A DNA stretch of 64,000 bases from assembly GCF_030652775.1 (NCBI RefSeq), contig NZ_JAUSPS010000064.1, forward strand, positions 1 through 64,000, given 5' to 3'. The position numbers and the translations under genes are program-made. The stretch comes from Acetobacterium sp. Lineage in GTDB: Bacteria; Bacillota; Clostridia; Eubacteriales; Eubacteriaceae. Below, one piece after another: positions 16,665 through 24,893 of the stretch (position 1 is the stretch's first letter; each line of letters begins with the position of its first letter). The notes under the pieces were generated by a model, which did not search any database, was not told where the DNA came from, and saw nothing but the letters and a program-made list of their open reading frames with translations.

Positions 16665-17443
16665 TGTCTATCCTCCAACTCCTTCGGGAACTCCCGCCGC
16701 ATATTTTCTTCGCCAATGATCGGCACCAGGATATCTTTCATGAAAACGGGGGTCTTGGTTTTATCGCATTGCTCAACAATTTCTTCAATCCATTCTTTTT
16801 CCGGCACTACCTTTTCTTTTCGATTGCCGGTTTCGGCCCCGATAATAACCCATTGTGTATTTTCAAACTCACCATACGGGTTGATATCCCACTTTTCAGT
16901 TAACGGTTCGATGCTAATAAACGTATTATATTTAGCGTTATCTTGTGCAAGCCTTACAAACCGCTTCATTCGACTGCTTGTCGCCGTACTCCCGTACCAC
17001 ATATTAGGTGCACTAATTATTAAGCCAGCATTTATTAATTCTGCATATCTTTCTGGATTCTTCGTCAAAAACAAATAGTTGTGCTGTGGCGCATTCGCAC
17101 ATGCTTTCATGACTTCATTAATCCATTCATCCGGCACCCAGTCACCAAATAGATCGGCCATGGAGCAGACGAAAATGTTTCGCCCCTTCTTCCAGTTATT
17201 GGGAATCACCAACCGTTCATTGTAAAACGTTGGTTTAAAACCAAATGGGAAAGCGCATCGATAGGTACCTTCGTATATCCCACTGGAGATCATTTCGCTG
17301 TACTCCACTTTATTTGCGAAAACTTCTGTGCTACATTTAAAACGATTTGCAATCTTTCTCGCATAGCAGTATTCACAATCGTGCAAACAGCCCGTTACTG
17401 GATTCCATGTGCTGTCGCACCATTCTATTTTTGTTTTATTCAT
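16661..17443 (-). CDS. Phage Gp37/Gp68-family (DUF5131) radical-SAM-like protein
   Basis: 260 residues. C19, C23 and C26 in CLHDCEYCYARK form the CX3CX2C motif of radical SAM enzymes, preceded by the family start KIEWCDSTWNPVTGC. The remainder (SMADLFGDWVP, IGAETG) follows the DUF5131 pattern. The family is common in phages but its substrate is not established to my knowledge. It should bind a 4Fe-4S cluster, which fits an anaerobic host. It overlaps both neighbours by 4 bases inside the replication operon. Confidence 0.88.
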   Translation of the reverse strand: MNKTKIEWCDSTWNPVTGCLHDCEYCYARKIANRFKCSTEVFANKVEYSEMISSGIYEGTYRCAFPFGFKPTFYNERLVIPNNWKKGRNIFVCSMADLFGDWVPDEWINEVMKACANAPQHNYLFLTKNPERYAELINAGLIISAPNMWYGSTATSSRMKRFVRLAQDNAKYNTFISIEPLTEKWDINPYGEFENTQWVIIGAETGNRKEKVVPEKEWIEEIVEQCDKTKTPVFMKDILVPIIGEENMRREFPKELEDRQ

Positions 17444-17643
17444 TTCATTTCCTCCATCCTCTCAAATTTAATCTGAATCCCCATAGCACCCATAATCTTT
17501 CCAAGTGTCATCATCTGCGGATCCCGCTCATCATTTTCATAATGACTGATGCTCCGGCTTGAAACCCCGGATTTTTCAGAAAGCTGTTCCTGGGTTAATC
17601 CGCATTGTTCACGCTCTGTTTTTATTAATTCGCCGATTGTCAT
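17440..17643 (-). CDS. XRE-family HTH regulator (67 aa)
   Basis: I use the start at 17643 (MTIGELIKTE) after GGAGGCGG; a longer frame to 17664 exists. Residues 7-58 form one Cro/C1-type helix-turn-helix (LTQEQLSEKSGVSSRSISHYE). It overlaps the replication gene by 4 bases and the DUF5131 gene by 4 bases. It may tune replication gene expression; targets unknown. Confidence 0.8.
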   Translation of the reverse strand: MTIGELIKTEREQCGLTQEQLSEKSGVSSRSISHYENDERDPQMMTLGKIMGAMGIQIKFERMEEMK

Positions 17644-18581
17644 TCCGCCTCCAAATCCGGCCACAAATCAACAGCTGCCGTCACTTCCATTTCCTCATAC
17701 GCTTTTTGGCGCTCAGGCGATGTTTCGGGCATGGTGGATTTTGCTTTGCCATTTTCGTTATTGACGTAATTACCTTCCATGATTTTTACGAAGTTCTCAG
17801 GTTTCATCACCCAGTCAAACCCCGCTTTCCACTCCTTGACCCTGCCGCAAAGAAAATCACTAGCCTCAGCTTTGTGAAATACTTCAACGATCTTCTCCAT
17901 GCCAAAATCTTTAAGCCGCAATGTGATATTTTTCTTTCGTGTCGCTGTTAGGCTTTTTACTTTAGGCATACTTGGAACAATGGTATTAAATAGGTCGACA
18001 ACATCTTGAATTTTGTCCGTTTTTTTTACAGGATCGCTTGACGTATCGTCATACGATTCGTTACACGATTCGTGGGGCGTATCGGTATACGATTCTTCAT
18101 TCTCATTATCATTCTCATTCTCATTATCATTTATATTTAATTTAGTATAGAGGATTTCTTCAATGACTTTTACAACGGTCAGGTTGAGGTTCTTATAGTC
18201 CTTGATATGCTCAAAAACTTTTCCGATCAAATCCTTATTTTTAATTTCCCCAATCTCCCGGATCAGCAAATCTTCAACCGGCTTTCCGCCTTTTATGATC
18301 GAATATCTCAAATAATTGAGAATTGCAATCTCACTGGTTTCTTCAGATATGACCACGACATGATACTTATCTTGAAACCTATCAAGCAATACCGATACCG
18401 CCTCAACGCTGTATCCCAGTTCAAAGGCCATGATCCGCTTATTGAACTTGTAAATTCCCAATTGCGATGAATGTGGGTTTGTCATCAGATAGAGCATGAA
18501 ATAACGATCTTCTGGTGTAAACTCATCAACGACTTTGTCATCCGTCCAGAATCCGGTATCGACAATTCTTTTTATTGCCAT
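17640..18581 (-). CDS. Phage replication initiation protein (DnaD-like)
   Basis: 313 residues. The N-terminal half (RIVDTGFWTDDKVVDEFTP) is a winged-helix replisome-organiser-type domain. An Asn/Glu-rich linker (about 150-180) follows. The C-terminal part ends with a DnaD-like W-x-x-x-FDWVMKPENFVKIMEGNY stretch. Such proteins load helicase at the phage origin. It lies between ssb and the HTH/DUF5131 genes. No clear DnaC-like loader or helicase is present in the window, so host helicase is probably recruited. Confidence 0.8.
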   Translation of the reverse strand: MAIKRIVDTGFWTDDKVVDEFTPEDRYFMLYLMTNPHSSQLGIYKFNKRIMAFELGYSVEAVSVLLDRFQDKYHVVVISEETSEIAILNYLRYSIIKGGKPVEDLLIREIGEIKNKDLIGKVFEHIKDYKNLNLTVVKVIEEILYTKLNINDNENENDNENEESYTDTPHESCNESYDDTSSDPVKKTDKIQDVVDLFNTIVPSMPKVKSLTATRKKNITLRLKDFGMEKIVEVFHKAEASDFLCGRVKEWKAGFDWVMKPENFVKIMEGNYVNNENGKAKSTMPETSPERQKAYEEMEVTAAVDLWPDLEAE

Positions 18582-18599
18582 TTCATTTTAGAACCCTTA

Positions 18600-18617
18600 C
18601 GGGGTCTTGCGACCCCG
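18600..18617 (-). promoter_or_regulatory. GNRA-capped hairpin just upstream of the replication gene
   Basis: On the minus strand CGGGGTC-GCAA-GACCCCG forms a perfect 7-bp stem with a GNRA tetraloop, about 19 bases before the replication gene start. An AAGGG ribosome-site candidate follows directly. There is no U-run after it, so it is not a standard terminator. It could affect translation or mRNA stability. Confidence 0.5.
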
Positions 18618-18672
18618 CCCTTTCGCTGGATTAATAGAATACTGGTCTTTTATATGTAAAATTTATAAAAGC

Positions 18673-19104
18673 TTAGAAAAGTTCATCATCGCCATCTGCC
18701 ATGAGGTGAAAATCTTCGTCCAGGCCCATTGTCGACATAGGTTCGCTGTTGCTTTGCTGCTGGGTGTTGGCACTATTGCCGCCGTCCTTCTTGCTGCTCA
18801 AAAACTGGATCTCATCCGCCACAACCTCCGTCACATACCGGCGCTGGCCATCCTGTGCATCGTAACTTCTGACTTGCAGTCTCCCAGATACACCGATCTG
18901 GTTACCTTTTGATAAATACTGTCCGGCGAATTCTGCCTGTTTTCCCCATACCACGATTGGCACAAAGTCTGCTTCCTTCTGGCCATCCTTGTTTTTAAAG
19001 CGGCGGTCGACGGCCAATGTGAAGCTGGCCACTGCTTTGCCTGTTGTGGTGTTTTTGACGTCGGGATCGCGTGTTAGGCGGCCGACAAGGATGACTTTAT
19101 TCAT
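18673..19104 (-). CDS. ssb: Single-stranded DNA-binding protein
   Basis: 143 residues. The OB fold starts MNKVILVGRLTRDPDV and continues with FTLAVDR and the VVWGKQAEFAGQYL motif, all standard for bacterial/phage SSB. A Gln/Ser/Asn-rich linker follows. The acidic tail ends DDELF, a variant of the usual DDDIPF partner-binding tail. It protects single strands during RecT recombination and replication. It lies 2 bases downstream of recT. Confidence 0.97.
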   Translation of the reverse strand: MNKVILVGRLTRDPDVKNTTTGKAVASFTLAVDRRFKNKDGQKEADFVPIVVWGKQAEFAGQYLSKGNQIGVSGRLQVRSYDAQDGQRRYVTEVVADEIQFLSSKKDGGNSANTQQQSNSEPMSTMGLDEDFHLMADGDDELF

Positions 19105-19106
19105 TG

Positions 19107-20057
19107 CTACACCTCATCATAAAAGTCGTCATCCTCATGAGCCGGGAAGGGATCAGGTTCGTCTGCGAATGGAGGAAGTTTGTCAGTGACTGGTTCATCA
19201 TCGGGGATTGGGTCATTATCGACGTATTGATATCCCGTTTCCGTAATAACAGCCATATCTCTTTCGTGAGCTGTTTGCATTTCAATTGACATAATCCCCC
19301 ACTTTGAAATCAGCTGTCTAAGCATCGTCTTGTACGCCATCCCGTCGAAATCCTTGTACCAAAACGATGAGTATAGCCACAAATCGCTATCTTTAACATT
19401 CCCGGCTTCAAAATCAGCGTATGACACTTTGTTATATCTAGGGTCTCTTGCTTTGACGGGGTCTTTACTAAAAGCCTGGCTGTATTTGTCGGCGTGAGCA
19501 ATCATTTTAGCTTTACTCCAATACATTGCTTTTTTAAATCCATTCTCATACTCAAACATCGCGTAATATCCAATTGTCGGGGTGTTTTCGCGGTCTTCTT
19601 CATCTTCAATGAGTTGGACTTCAATTTCTTCTTCAAGGGGGTTAAAACTGATTAATTCGCCCTCTTTGATGGATAACACATTGAGTTTTCGATAATACCC
19701 TGATCGGATCGCTAACTGGATATAGCCCTTATATCCTAATAAAAACTGGGCCGTTACACTGGCGACTTTTCCGCTTTTGTCTTTCTTTTTAAATGGCACC
19801 ATATAATACTGCCCCAGTTGAGGGCTAGGGGATAATTTAAGGCTTTCCCCCAACATCGCAGCCGATAAAATCGAACCCTGGTCACACTCTGCCAGTGCCG
19901 GATTCGTACTGACGGCCGATATAATTGAGGTGATAAACCGTTGCCCATCTTTCCCCCCGACAACCTCATTTATTTTCCGCTTCACACCCTCGCCGGTCAT
20001 GAAATTTGAAAATGTATCGCTTGTCGGTTTTTTCGCTATACTGTTATTAACTGCCAT
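19107..20057 (-). CDS. recT: RecT single-strand annealing protein
   Basis: 316 residues with the RecT pattern: CDQGSILSAAMLGESLKLSPSP region, QFLLGYKGYIQLAIRSG, and MAYKTMLRQLISKWG near residue 250. It anneals complementary single strands made by the YqaJ exonuclease encoded upstream. It is followed directly by ssb. The C-terminus is acidic. The full family length is present. Confidence 0.96.
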   Translation of the reverse strand: MAVNNSIAKKPTSDTFSNFMTGEGVKRKINEVVGGKDGQRFITSIISAVSTNPALAECDQGSILSAAMLGESLKLSPSPQLGQYYMVPFKKKDKSGKVASVTAQFLLGYKGYIQLAIRSGYYRKLNVLSIKEGELISFNPLEEEIEVQLIEDEEDRENTPTIGYYAMFEYENGFKKAMYWSKAKMIAHADKYSQAFSKDPVKARDPRYNKVSYADFEAGNVKDSDLWLYSSFWYKDFDGMAYKTMLRQLISKWGIMSIEMQTAHERDMAVITETGYQYVDNDPIPDDEPVTDKLPPFADEPDPFPAHEDDDFYDEV

Positions 20058-20059
20058 GA

Positions 20060-20983
20060 TTAGACTCTCCCAACTTTAATTTTATTTTCAACAAAGAACG
20101 CTCTTAGTGCTTTTTTCTGTTCTGGTGTAACTGCAACTTTAAAGATCAAAACTTCCAGCTCTGGTTCTGGATCGATAACTTGCCGGGGTGGTTCGGTTGC
20201 GGCTTCGGTTGTGTGATCACCCTGTGCAATAATCGTTACTTGATCCGGAATTACTGCTTCGGTTTCTGCATCAACCGCCGCCGCTTTAACCTGTTCTAAT
20301 ACGATTTTTTTGGCTTCTTCCTGTTGCTTCTTTAATTCCTGCTGTTTTTCATATTCCAGCATTTTTTCAATTTGATCTTCCCACCGTTTTTTCTCAGCCA
20401 TGGCTTCGGATAAAGAAAAATTAACCAGGTATTTGTCAAGCATCTGCTGTTCACATTCCATTTCGAGGTCTTTAATAACTTTAATGTCGTTCTGAATTGT
20501 TTCGATGATTGCGGAAATTTCTTTCTTGATCGCTGATAATCGTTCGCTGGAATTCAACCACTTTTCGACGTGAATTTTGTCATAAGGAACAAGTTTTTTT
20601 AGATCGCCAATGGTTTCATCAAAATACAACTTGATTTCAGCTGCTTTCTTGTCTTTAATGGCCTGTTCATATGCCTTAACCTGCTTGTCGATTGTCTGGA
20701 TCGGTTCGTCAATCATTCCGATCAGAACTTTTACTTTATCCTCAAATTCGACATACGGTTTATTCCAGTCTTTTTTGATCTCTTTTCGCTTACCGTCAAT
20801 AGTATTTTTTAAGGCGTTTAGTTTCGCCCGGTCTTCTTTCGCTTCCTTGGTTGAATCCTCGGTAACGACCATGTTCTGATATTTAGTCAGGCTGATTTCT
20901 AATTCTTGCTTTAACTGGTCGAAATTAAACCCGACTGCCGCTGGTACTATGTCTTTAACTTCTTTTTCTAATATAAACTCCAT
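20060..20983 (-). CDS. DUF1351-like coiled-coil phage protein
   Basis: 307 residues, almost entirely helical and charged. A Lys/Glu-rich coiled coil runs through about residues 40-240, followed by a Val/Thr/Pro-rich linker and a small C-terminal domain (VAVTPEQKKALRAFF). This matches the DUF1351 proteins that lie between the exonuclease and RecT in Firmicute phages. The function is not known; association with the recombination pair is implied by constant synteny. Confidence 0.82.
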   Translation of the reverse strand: MEFILEKEVKDIVPAAVGFNFDQLKQELEISLTKYQNMVVTEDSTKEAKEDRAKLNALKNTIDGKRKEIKKDWNKPYVEFEDKVKVLIGMIDEPIQTIDKQVKAYEQAIKDKKAAEIKLYFDETIGDLKKLVPYDKIHVEKWLNSSERLSAIKKEISAIIETIQNDIKVIKDLEMECEQQMLDKYLVNFSLSEAMAEKKRWEDQIEKMLEYEKQQELKKQQEEAKKIVLEQVKAAAVDAETEAVIPDQVTIIAQGDHTTEAATEPPRQVIDPEPELEVLIFKVAVTPEQKKALRAFFVENKIKVGRV

Positions 20984-20993
20984 TTATTTCTCC

Positions 20994-21620
20994 TTATATG
21001 GCCGGTAATATTAAACTTGGCCTAACTTTATTTTTAACCTGGTCCCAGAACTTAATTTCTTTTTCGATAAGATAAACCATGTCTTCCATAACGTCGTTTT
21101 TCTCGATTGTATAATGTCTCGTCGTTAACTTCACGTCTTCAAATCCGTGCTTAATTTGAGCTTTTAGGATCACGAAATCATATCCGGTTGCGATGAGCTG
21201 ATGGAGACATTGAATGTAATATTGATCCGGGATACCGTCTTTCCACTTGCTCCACTGCATTGGGTTCATGATCTGTGTTGTCTTGATTTCCAGAACACCC
21301 ATTCTTTCACCCTCAATCCATCCGTCAAGGGTTGCAAACATAAACGGGTATACTTTATTGCGGAACATCTTGAATTCGTCGTATTTAACCGAATGCTGAG
21401 GAAAATCGAGTATAAACAACTCTCTCAAGAGCGATTCGGCATCATTTCCGTATTTGACGACTGGTTTATTTCCTATATCCTCTGGTTCGACTTCTCCGGT
21501 CTTTTCTTGCCACAATTGAATGTTGGTCTTCCATGGGTTCATTCCCAGAATAGCGGCGGCGTCTGATGCTCCAATCCCTGATTTTCGCTCTTCTAGCCAT
21601 TGCTGGCGCTTTGTATTCAT
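20994..21620 (-). CDS. YqaJ-family phage exonuclease (lambda Exo-like)
   Basis: 208 residues. It opens with WLEERKSGIGASDAAAILG, the YqaJ hallmark. The nuclease residues are the Asp in ATLDGW and the E-x-K of VLEIKTTQ (about 95-108). It degrades one strand of linear duplex to give substrates for RecT. It lies directly upstream of the DUF1351 and recT genes, forming a two-component recombination module. Confidence 0.94.
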   Translation of the reverse strand: MNTKRQQWLEERKSGIGASDAAAILGMNPWKTNIQLWQEKTGEVEPEDIGNKPVVKYGNDAESLLRELFILDFPQHSVKYDEFKMFRNKVYPFMFATLDGWIEGERMGVLEIKTTQIMNPMQWSKWKDGIPDQYYIQCLHQLIATGYDFVILKAQIKHGFEDVKLTTRHYTIEKNDVMEDMVYLIEKEIKFWDQVKNKVRPSLILPAI

Positions 21621-21621
21621 A

Positions 21622-22464
21622 CTAGAAGATCTTATCGATCAGTTCCGAAACAACCATTGCATTTAATTCAAACCCCGGGTCGTCATCCTGTCGTCGTTGA
21701 ATTGCGCTGATGAACATATCGAAATACGAGCTATCAACTCCGGTAAGTTGCTCTTTTAAAACTTCGATGTTTTTCAGATCGAGATCATTTAACTGCATCG
21801 CCATTTTGACATATTGCCCGGCATTAATTGACCATCCACGCTTAATGAATTTTCTGGTTCGGATTATAGAGCATAGCGGGTATTTGCTTCCTTGGTATAA
21901 AAGTTCCTTTGCTAATATAGATTCTAATGCTCCGATATTTAGGTGTAAATCTCTATCAGAACTCAACCAATAATTTGTACAATGCACAAAATCATAATTT
22001 TTGTGAATCTCTACTGGGTCTCCATAAAAGCGAATAACAAGCTGTATTTTTCCCGTCAAGGTAATTGCGTTAGATGTAAAATATATAGCTTTGTACGAAT
22101 CTTCTTCATTGCTTTCATCAGGGGTAGAATTTTTAACATCTTCATCATCGCCAACTTCACCGGTCGATGAAATGAAGCACGTAATCCTGCCAAACTCATC
22201 TTCTCTTGCATCAACTTGATTTTTGCCTTTGTGCGTACTACTAAATTGATTTGCATAATAGTTCGCAACAGCTAGGCAAGTTTCTTTGTTAGTGAAATAA
22301 TAGTCATAATCATTAACTTCTTCACCGGTCAACAGGCTTGTTATCGCTCCCCCAGTGATTATTGAGTTTTTATTTACTAATTCTTTAACCGTCTCATCTT
22401 TAATTGACTCAACGAAATTTCTGTGAGTTTTTGCCAAAATTGATTTAATTGCTTTTCTATTCAT
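21622..22464 (-). CDS. Putative nucleotidyltransferase-fold phage protein
   Basis: 280 residues. Residues 38-54 contain GGA-ITS and then D52-Y-D54, the GG/S...DxD signature of polymerase-beta-type nucleotidyltransferases, followed by a YYF strand. The centre holds an acidic, probably disordered insert (about 105-125). The C-terminal half has an RTRKFIKRGW helix and looks like the helical partner domain of such folds. It is one base from the exonuclease gene. Substrate unknown; it could be a catalytic or degenerate enzyme. Confidence 0.6.
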   Translation of the reverse strand: MNRKAIKSILAKTHRNFVESIKDETVKELVNKNSIITGGAITSLLTGEEVNDYDYYFTNKETCLAVANYYANQFSSTHKGKNQVDAREDEFGRITCFISSTGEVGDDEDVKNSTPDESNEEDSYKAIYFTSNAITLTGKIQLVIRFYGDPVEIHKNYDFVHCTNYWLSSDRDLHLNIGALESILAKELLYQGSKYPLCSIIRTRKFIKRGWSINAGQYVKMAMQLNDLDLKNIEVLKEQLTGVDSSYFDMFISAIQRRQDDDPGFELNAMVVSELIDKIF

Positions 22465-22478
22465 TTACTTACATCCTT

Positions 22479-22712
22479 TCATGCTGATTCTCGTTCTTTA
22501 TATTCGTCATAACGGCGATCTGGGTCAGGGTCTGAGCTCTTATCTTCCTCGGCCTGCCATTCCCATGCGTTCACCGAACTAACACAATGCTCGCACCCCA
22601 AAATGTCACCATCGCAAGAATAATAGATGGTTTCACATTCTGAGTCGCATAGTGGACAAATCGGATAGTTGGGATCTGGTGGATCTGGGCCATATAGATT
22701 CCCAAAGCTCAC
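22479..22712 (-). CDS. Small zinc-finger phage protein (77 aa)
   Basis: 77 residues with two Cys pairs (CPLCDSEC and CEHC) forming a likely zinc ribbon, and an acidic C-terminal tail. It overlaps the next gene by 4 bases. Similar early-region ribbons sit in many Firmicute phages; function unknown. Confidence 0.65.
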   Translation of the reverse strand: MSFGNLYGPDPPDPNYPICPLCDSECETIYYSCDGDILGCEHCVSSVNAWEWQAEEDKSSDPDPDRRYDEYKERESA

Positions 22713-22972
22713 TTCGCACCTGCCATTCTCATTGCTTGATATACATCATGATAATGATCGTTGCCCACATAAAAAACGTGGTTACCGCCGAATGTTTCCC
22801 GGAATGTGATTTCCTTGGTTCCTGGACGATTGCAGTAATGCATATGGCCAGCCTGCCGGATATCATCAAAGCAGTATTGCTCAAGAATCTCAATCACATA
22901 CTGAGTCGAATACCGCGGTTTCGCCATCTGAATAATTTGCTTTGCTTCCAGTTTTTCTGCTAATTCCATCAT
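22709..22972 (-). CDS. Phage protein of unknown function (87 aa)
   Basis: 87 residues: a helical N-terminus (LAEKLEAKQIIQMAK), a centre with Tyr and Cys, and a His-rich C-terminal third (NHVFYVGNDHYHD). A metal-binding role is possible, but no family was recognised. Coupled by short overlap to the zinc-ribbon gene. Confidence 0.62.
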   Translation of the reverse strand: MMELAEKLEAKQIIQMAKPRYSTQYVIEILEQYCFDDIRQAGHMHYCNRPGTKEITFRETFGGNHVFYVGNDHYHDVYQAMRMAGAK

Positions 22973-22975
22973 CTC

Positions 22976-23152
22976 TTAATCCTCCACAAATGTTTTCCGT
23001 GCCTGCTCGAGGCACCGAATCTCGGACTGGACGCCTTTGAGCCAGCCCTTCCAGAACCCGCCAACGACATACCATTTATCCGTTACTTTTTTAAGAACCG
23101 ATTCCTGGCCAAGCAGGACAGCAATTCGCAACTCAACCTCTTTCTGATCCAT
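22976..23152 (-). CDS. Small phage protein (58 aa)
   Basis: The ORF starts MDQKEVELRI at 23152 and overlaps the upstream gene by 20 bases. It has a Trp/Gly-rich middle (WYVVGGFWKGWLKG) and a C-terminal helix. It fills the gap between two better defined small genes. Function unknown. Confidence 0.55.
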   Translation of the reverse strand: MDQKEVELRIAVLLGQESVLKKVTDKWYVVGGFWKGWLKGVQSEIRCLEQARKTFVED

Positions 23153-23342
23153 TATTCTCTACCGGGCTATTCCAGCATTCACCACATATTTCCATCAGTG
23201 ACCTCTCCTCGTCATCCTGACACTCATCGCATAATGGAGGGTTATAGCCATAATTAAACGGGCAGTATCTGAAGATTACACTTTCTCGATCTAAGTCAGG
23301 TTGTTTTTCAATCAAATCATCAATAATTGATTTTGCCATCAT
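23133..23342 (-). CDS. Small Cys-rich phage protein (69 aa)
   Basis: 69 residues. Cysteines at C-x13-CDEC and CGEC give a likely zinc site. It overlaps the neighbours on both sides by short stretches. Early-region gene of unknown function. Confidence 0.6.
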   Translation of the reverse strand: MMAKSIIDDLIEKQPDLDRESVIFRYCPFNYGYNPPLCDECQDDEERSLMEICGECWNSPVENNGSERG

Positions 23343-23623
23343 GCTGCCTCTTCCAGCACCTTGTCCTTGAGTTTTTCAAGGTATCTGACGCACTTCACAA
23401 GCTTAGCCACATCGGTATCGCTGATGTATTCGTCGAATACATAATCCGGTTTCTTGTCATAGCTCCTGCCTGTGTAATAAACATTGACCATCAGCCCGTT
23501 TACGTGGCCAGCGAAATAAATCGTCACACACGGCTTTCCGCCGATGGCAAACCGATCTTCTTCGACTCCGTTAATTTCGATGCTTAACCGCATGATCTCT
23601 TGAACTGCTTCTAATTTATCCAT
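23339..23623 (-). CDS. Phage protein of unknown function (94 aa)
   Basis: 94 residues of alpha/beta type, starting MDKLEAVQEI after an AAGGAGA site. It contains a beta hairpin (VTIYFAGHVNGLMVNVYY) and a C-terminal helix. A candidate minus-strand promoter lies about 45 bases upstream (TTCAAA-17-TATACA near 23,682-23,710). Function unknown. Confidence 0.6.
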   Translation of the reverse strand: MDKLEAVQEIMRLSIEINGVEEDRFAIGGKPCVTIYFAGHVNGLMVNVYYTGRSYDKKPDYVFDEYISDTDVAKLVKCVRYLEKLKDKVLEEAA

Positions 23624-23734
23624 TTGGTTCTCCTTGTTATTCTTGATTTACGCTGTCTGCTGTGGTAAAATTTTTGTATAGTAATTTCATATTTATTTTT
23701 GAAGGCATCCGCTGTAACGGGTGTCTTTCTTTTT

Positions 23735-23941
23735 TTATGCACTTTTGTTTCTCTTTTCCTGTTCTTTCATAGCTGTCAAGTTTCTGCTTACCGGTGTTGT
23801 AAACGCCCTGGTGTAAAATGGTTTGTGGAACTCCTCCATCAATTGAGCGACTGTGTAGATGCCGTATCCGGCCAGTGTTTCCTTTTTAATATCGCTAATG
23901 TTTAAATCAGCGACAAGCTGCTGACAGTCTTTCTGTTTCAT
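23735..23941 (-). CDS. Small phage protein (68 aa)
   Basis: I place the start at 23941 (MKQKDCQQLV) after AAGGAGGGC; the frame overlaps the end of the upstream HTH gene by 35 bases. The product is helical with a basic C-terminal tail and a short helix-hairpin-like part (LAGYGIYTVAQLMEEF). A hairpin near 23,703-23,735 lies beyond its stop. Function unknown. Confidence 0.6.
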   Translation of the reverse strand: MKQKDCQQLVADLNISDIKKETLAGYGIYTVAQLMEEFHKPFYTRAFTTPVSRNLTAMKEQEKRNKSA

Positions 23942-24509
23942 ATATTGAAGCCCTCCTTTCATTCATGATCGAACCTTTCTTAAGGTGTAATTTCTTTTGT
24001 ACTTTTGGAGGTATCGCCGTTCTATCCATAGCCGATACAGCAAAATCGATGTTAGCAAAGGTGCTTTCAAGTAATTCTTTAAGAAAAGCCCCGGCAACCT
24101 CGGTTTCGTGATCGTCAATCTGATCGTCGATAATCACCCGCCGCATTTGCCTTTCCATGCTTTGCACGTCTTCAAGCTCTGATTGGTAGTTGATGAATGC
24201 TTCGGGCAGATTTCGCGATTTCACTCCACAGAAAATGTTGCCAAAGATTTGATTGGTCTCGCAAAGATACATGATCCCCATGTAAAACTGTCGCATTTTC
24301 CGGCGGGCCGGATCGGGGTCGGTAATGTAGAGATCCATCATTTCTAATATAATCTCCTCGGGCGGCATGTTTTTCCGTGAATAATTTGAATAGGTTTCAT
24401 AGTTGTAAAGGGTATGAATCGATATACTTAGTGCGCTAGCCGCTTCTTCTTGGCTGATTCCGGCACGAAGTCTGAACATTTTAAGGATATTCTTGCAATT
24501 ATCGTTCAT
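23907..24509 (-). CDS. HTH regulator of the early operon (200 aa)
   Basis: 200 residues. Residues about 8-55 form an XRE-type helix-turn-helix (AGISQEEAASALSISIHTLYNYE). The rest is helical with no known domain. It is the first long gene of the leftward early operon, downstream of the minus-strand repressor, so it may act as an early activator or second control protein. About 160 bases upstream hold only a weak 35-residue reading frame overlapping the repressor stop. Confidence 0.7.
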   Translation of the reverse strand: MNDNCKNILKMFRLRAGISQEEAASALSISIHTLYNYETYSNYSRKNMPPEEIILEMMDLYITDPDPARRKMRQFYMGIMYLCETNQIFGNIFCGVKSRNLPEAFINYQSELEDVQSMERQMRRVIIDDQIDDHETEVAGAFLKELLESTFANIDFAVSAMDRTAIPPKVQKKLHLKKGSIMNERRASIYETERLSAACR

Positions 24510-24667
24510 TCTTTAATATCTCCTTTCGTTGTATAATTTTAGTAAGGAAAGTTTCCGCAAGCTTTCACTTTTAACCAAATCCAACCTTCTTGCTGCTTTC
24601 TATCCGCAGAATTCTAACTCCTCTTCTCCCTCCTATAATTGTGCCGATGATGCGATTGTTATCCCCA

Positions 24668-24880
24668 CTAACTCGCATCAGGCATTTCTATTGAATCCAA
24701 CAAATGTTTCAGTTCCACGCCCAATGCATTTGCCAGCGACAGACAAATTGTGACTTTGGGGATGTACTTATTTTGCTCTACGTCGCTGATGCTCGTTTGT
24801 GGTATCCCGGTGATTTTGCTTAAATCTGCCTGGGACATATTTCTCTCAAGTCGTAGTTTTTTTAATTCAGTTCCTAACAT
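24668..24880 (-). CDS. Cro/C1-type repressor, module 1 (70 aa)
   Basis: 70 residues, essentially one XRE helix-turn-helix (MSQADLSKITGIPQTSISDVE at about 15-36). It is transcribed divergently from the HTH gene at 25019. The gap between them carries a strong promoter and repeated ATCGTTAATT boxes, so it probably represses itself and the neighbour. There is no C-terminal protease-like domain, so SOS cleavage is unlikely; control could be by antirepressor or ImmA. Confidence 0.85.
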   Translation of the reverse strand: MLGTELKKLRLERNMSQADLSKITGIPQTSISDVEQNKYIPKVTICLSLANALGVELKHLLDSIEMPDAS

Positions 24881-24893
24881 ATCTCGCTCCTTT

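Noticed and set aside
23703-23735. Hairpin GCATCCG/CGGGTGT followed by T-rich sequence on the plus strand
   Set aside because: No plus-strand gene lies upstream; on the minus strand, where the genes are, the sequence after the stem is A-rich, so I did not call it a terminator.
24510-24667. A 35-residue minus-strand frame starting MRVSGDNNRI
   Set aside because: Its start overlaps the repressor stop, but it lacks a ribosome site and its composition is not convincing; the interval is more likely an untranslated leader.
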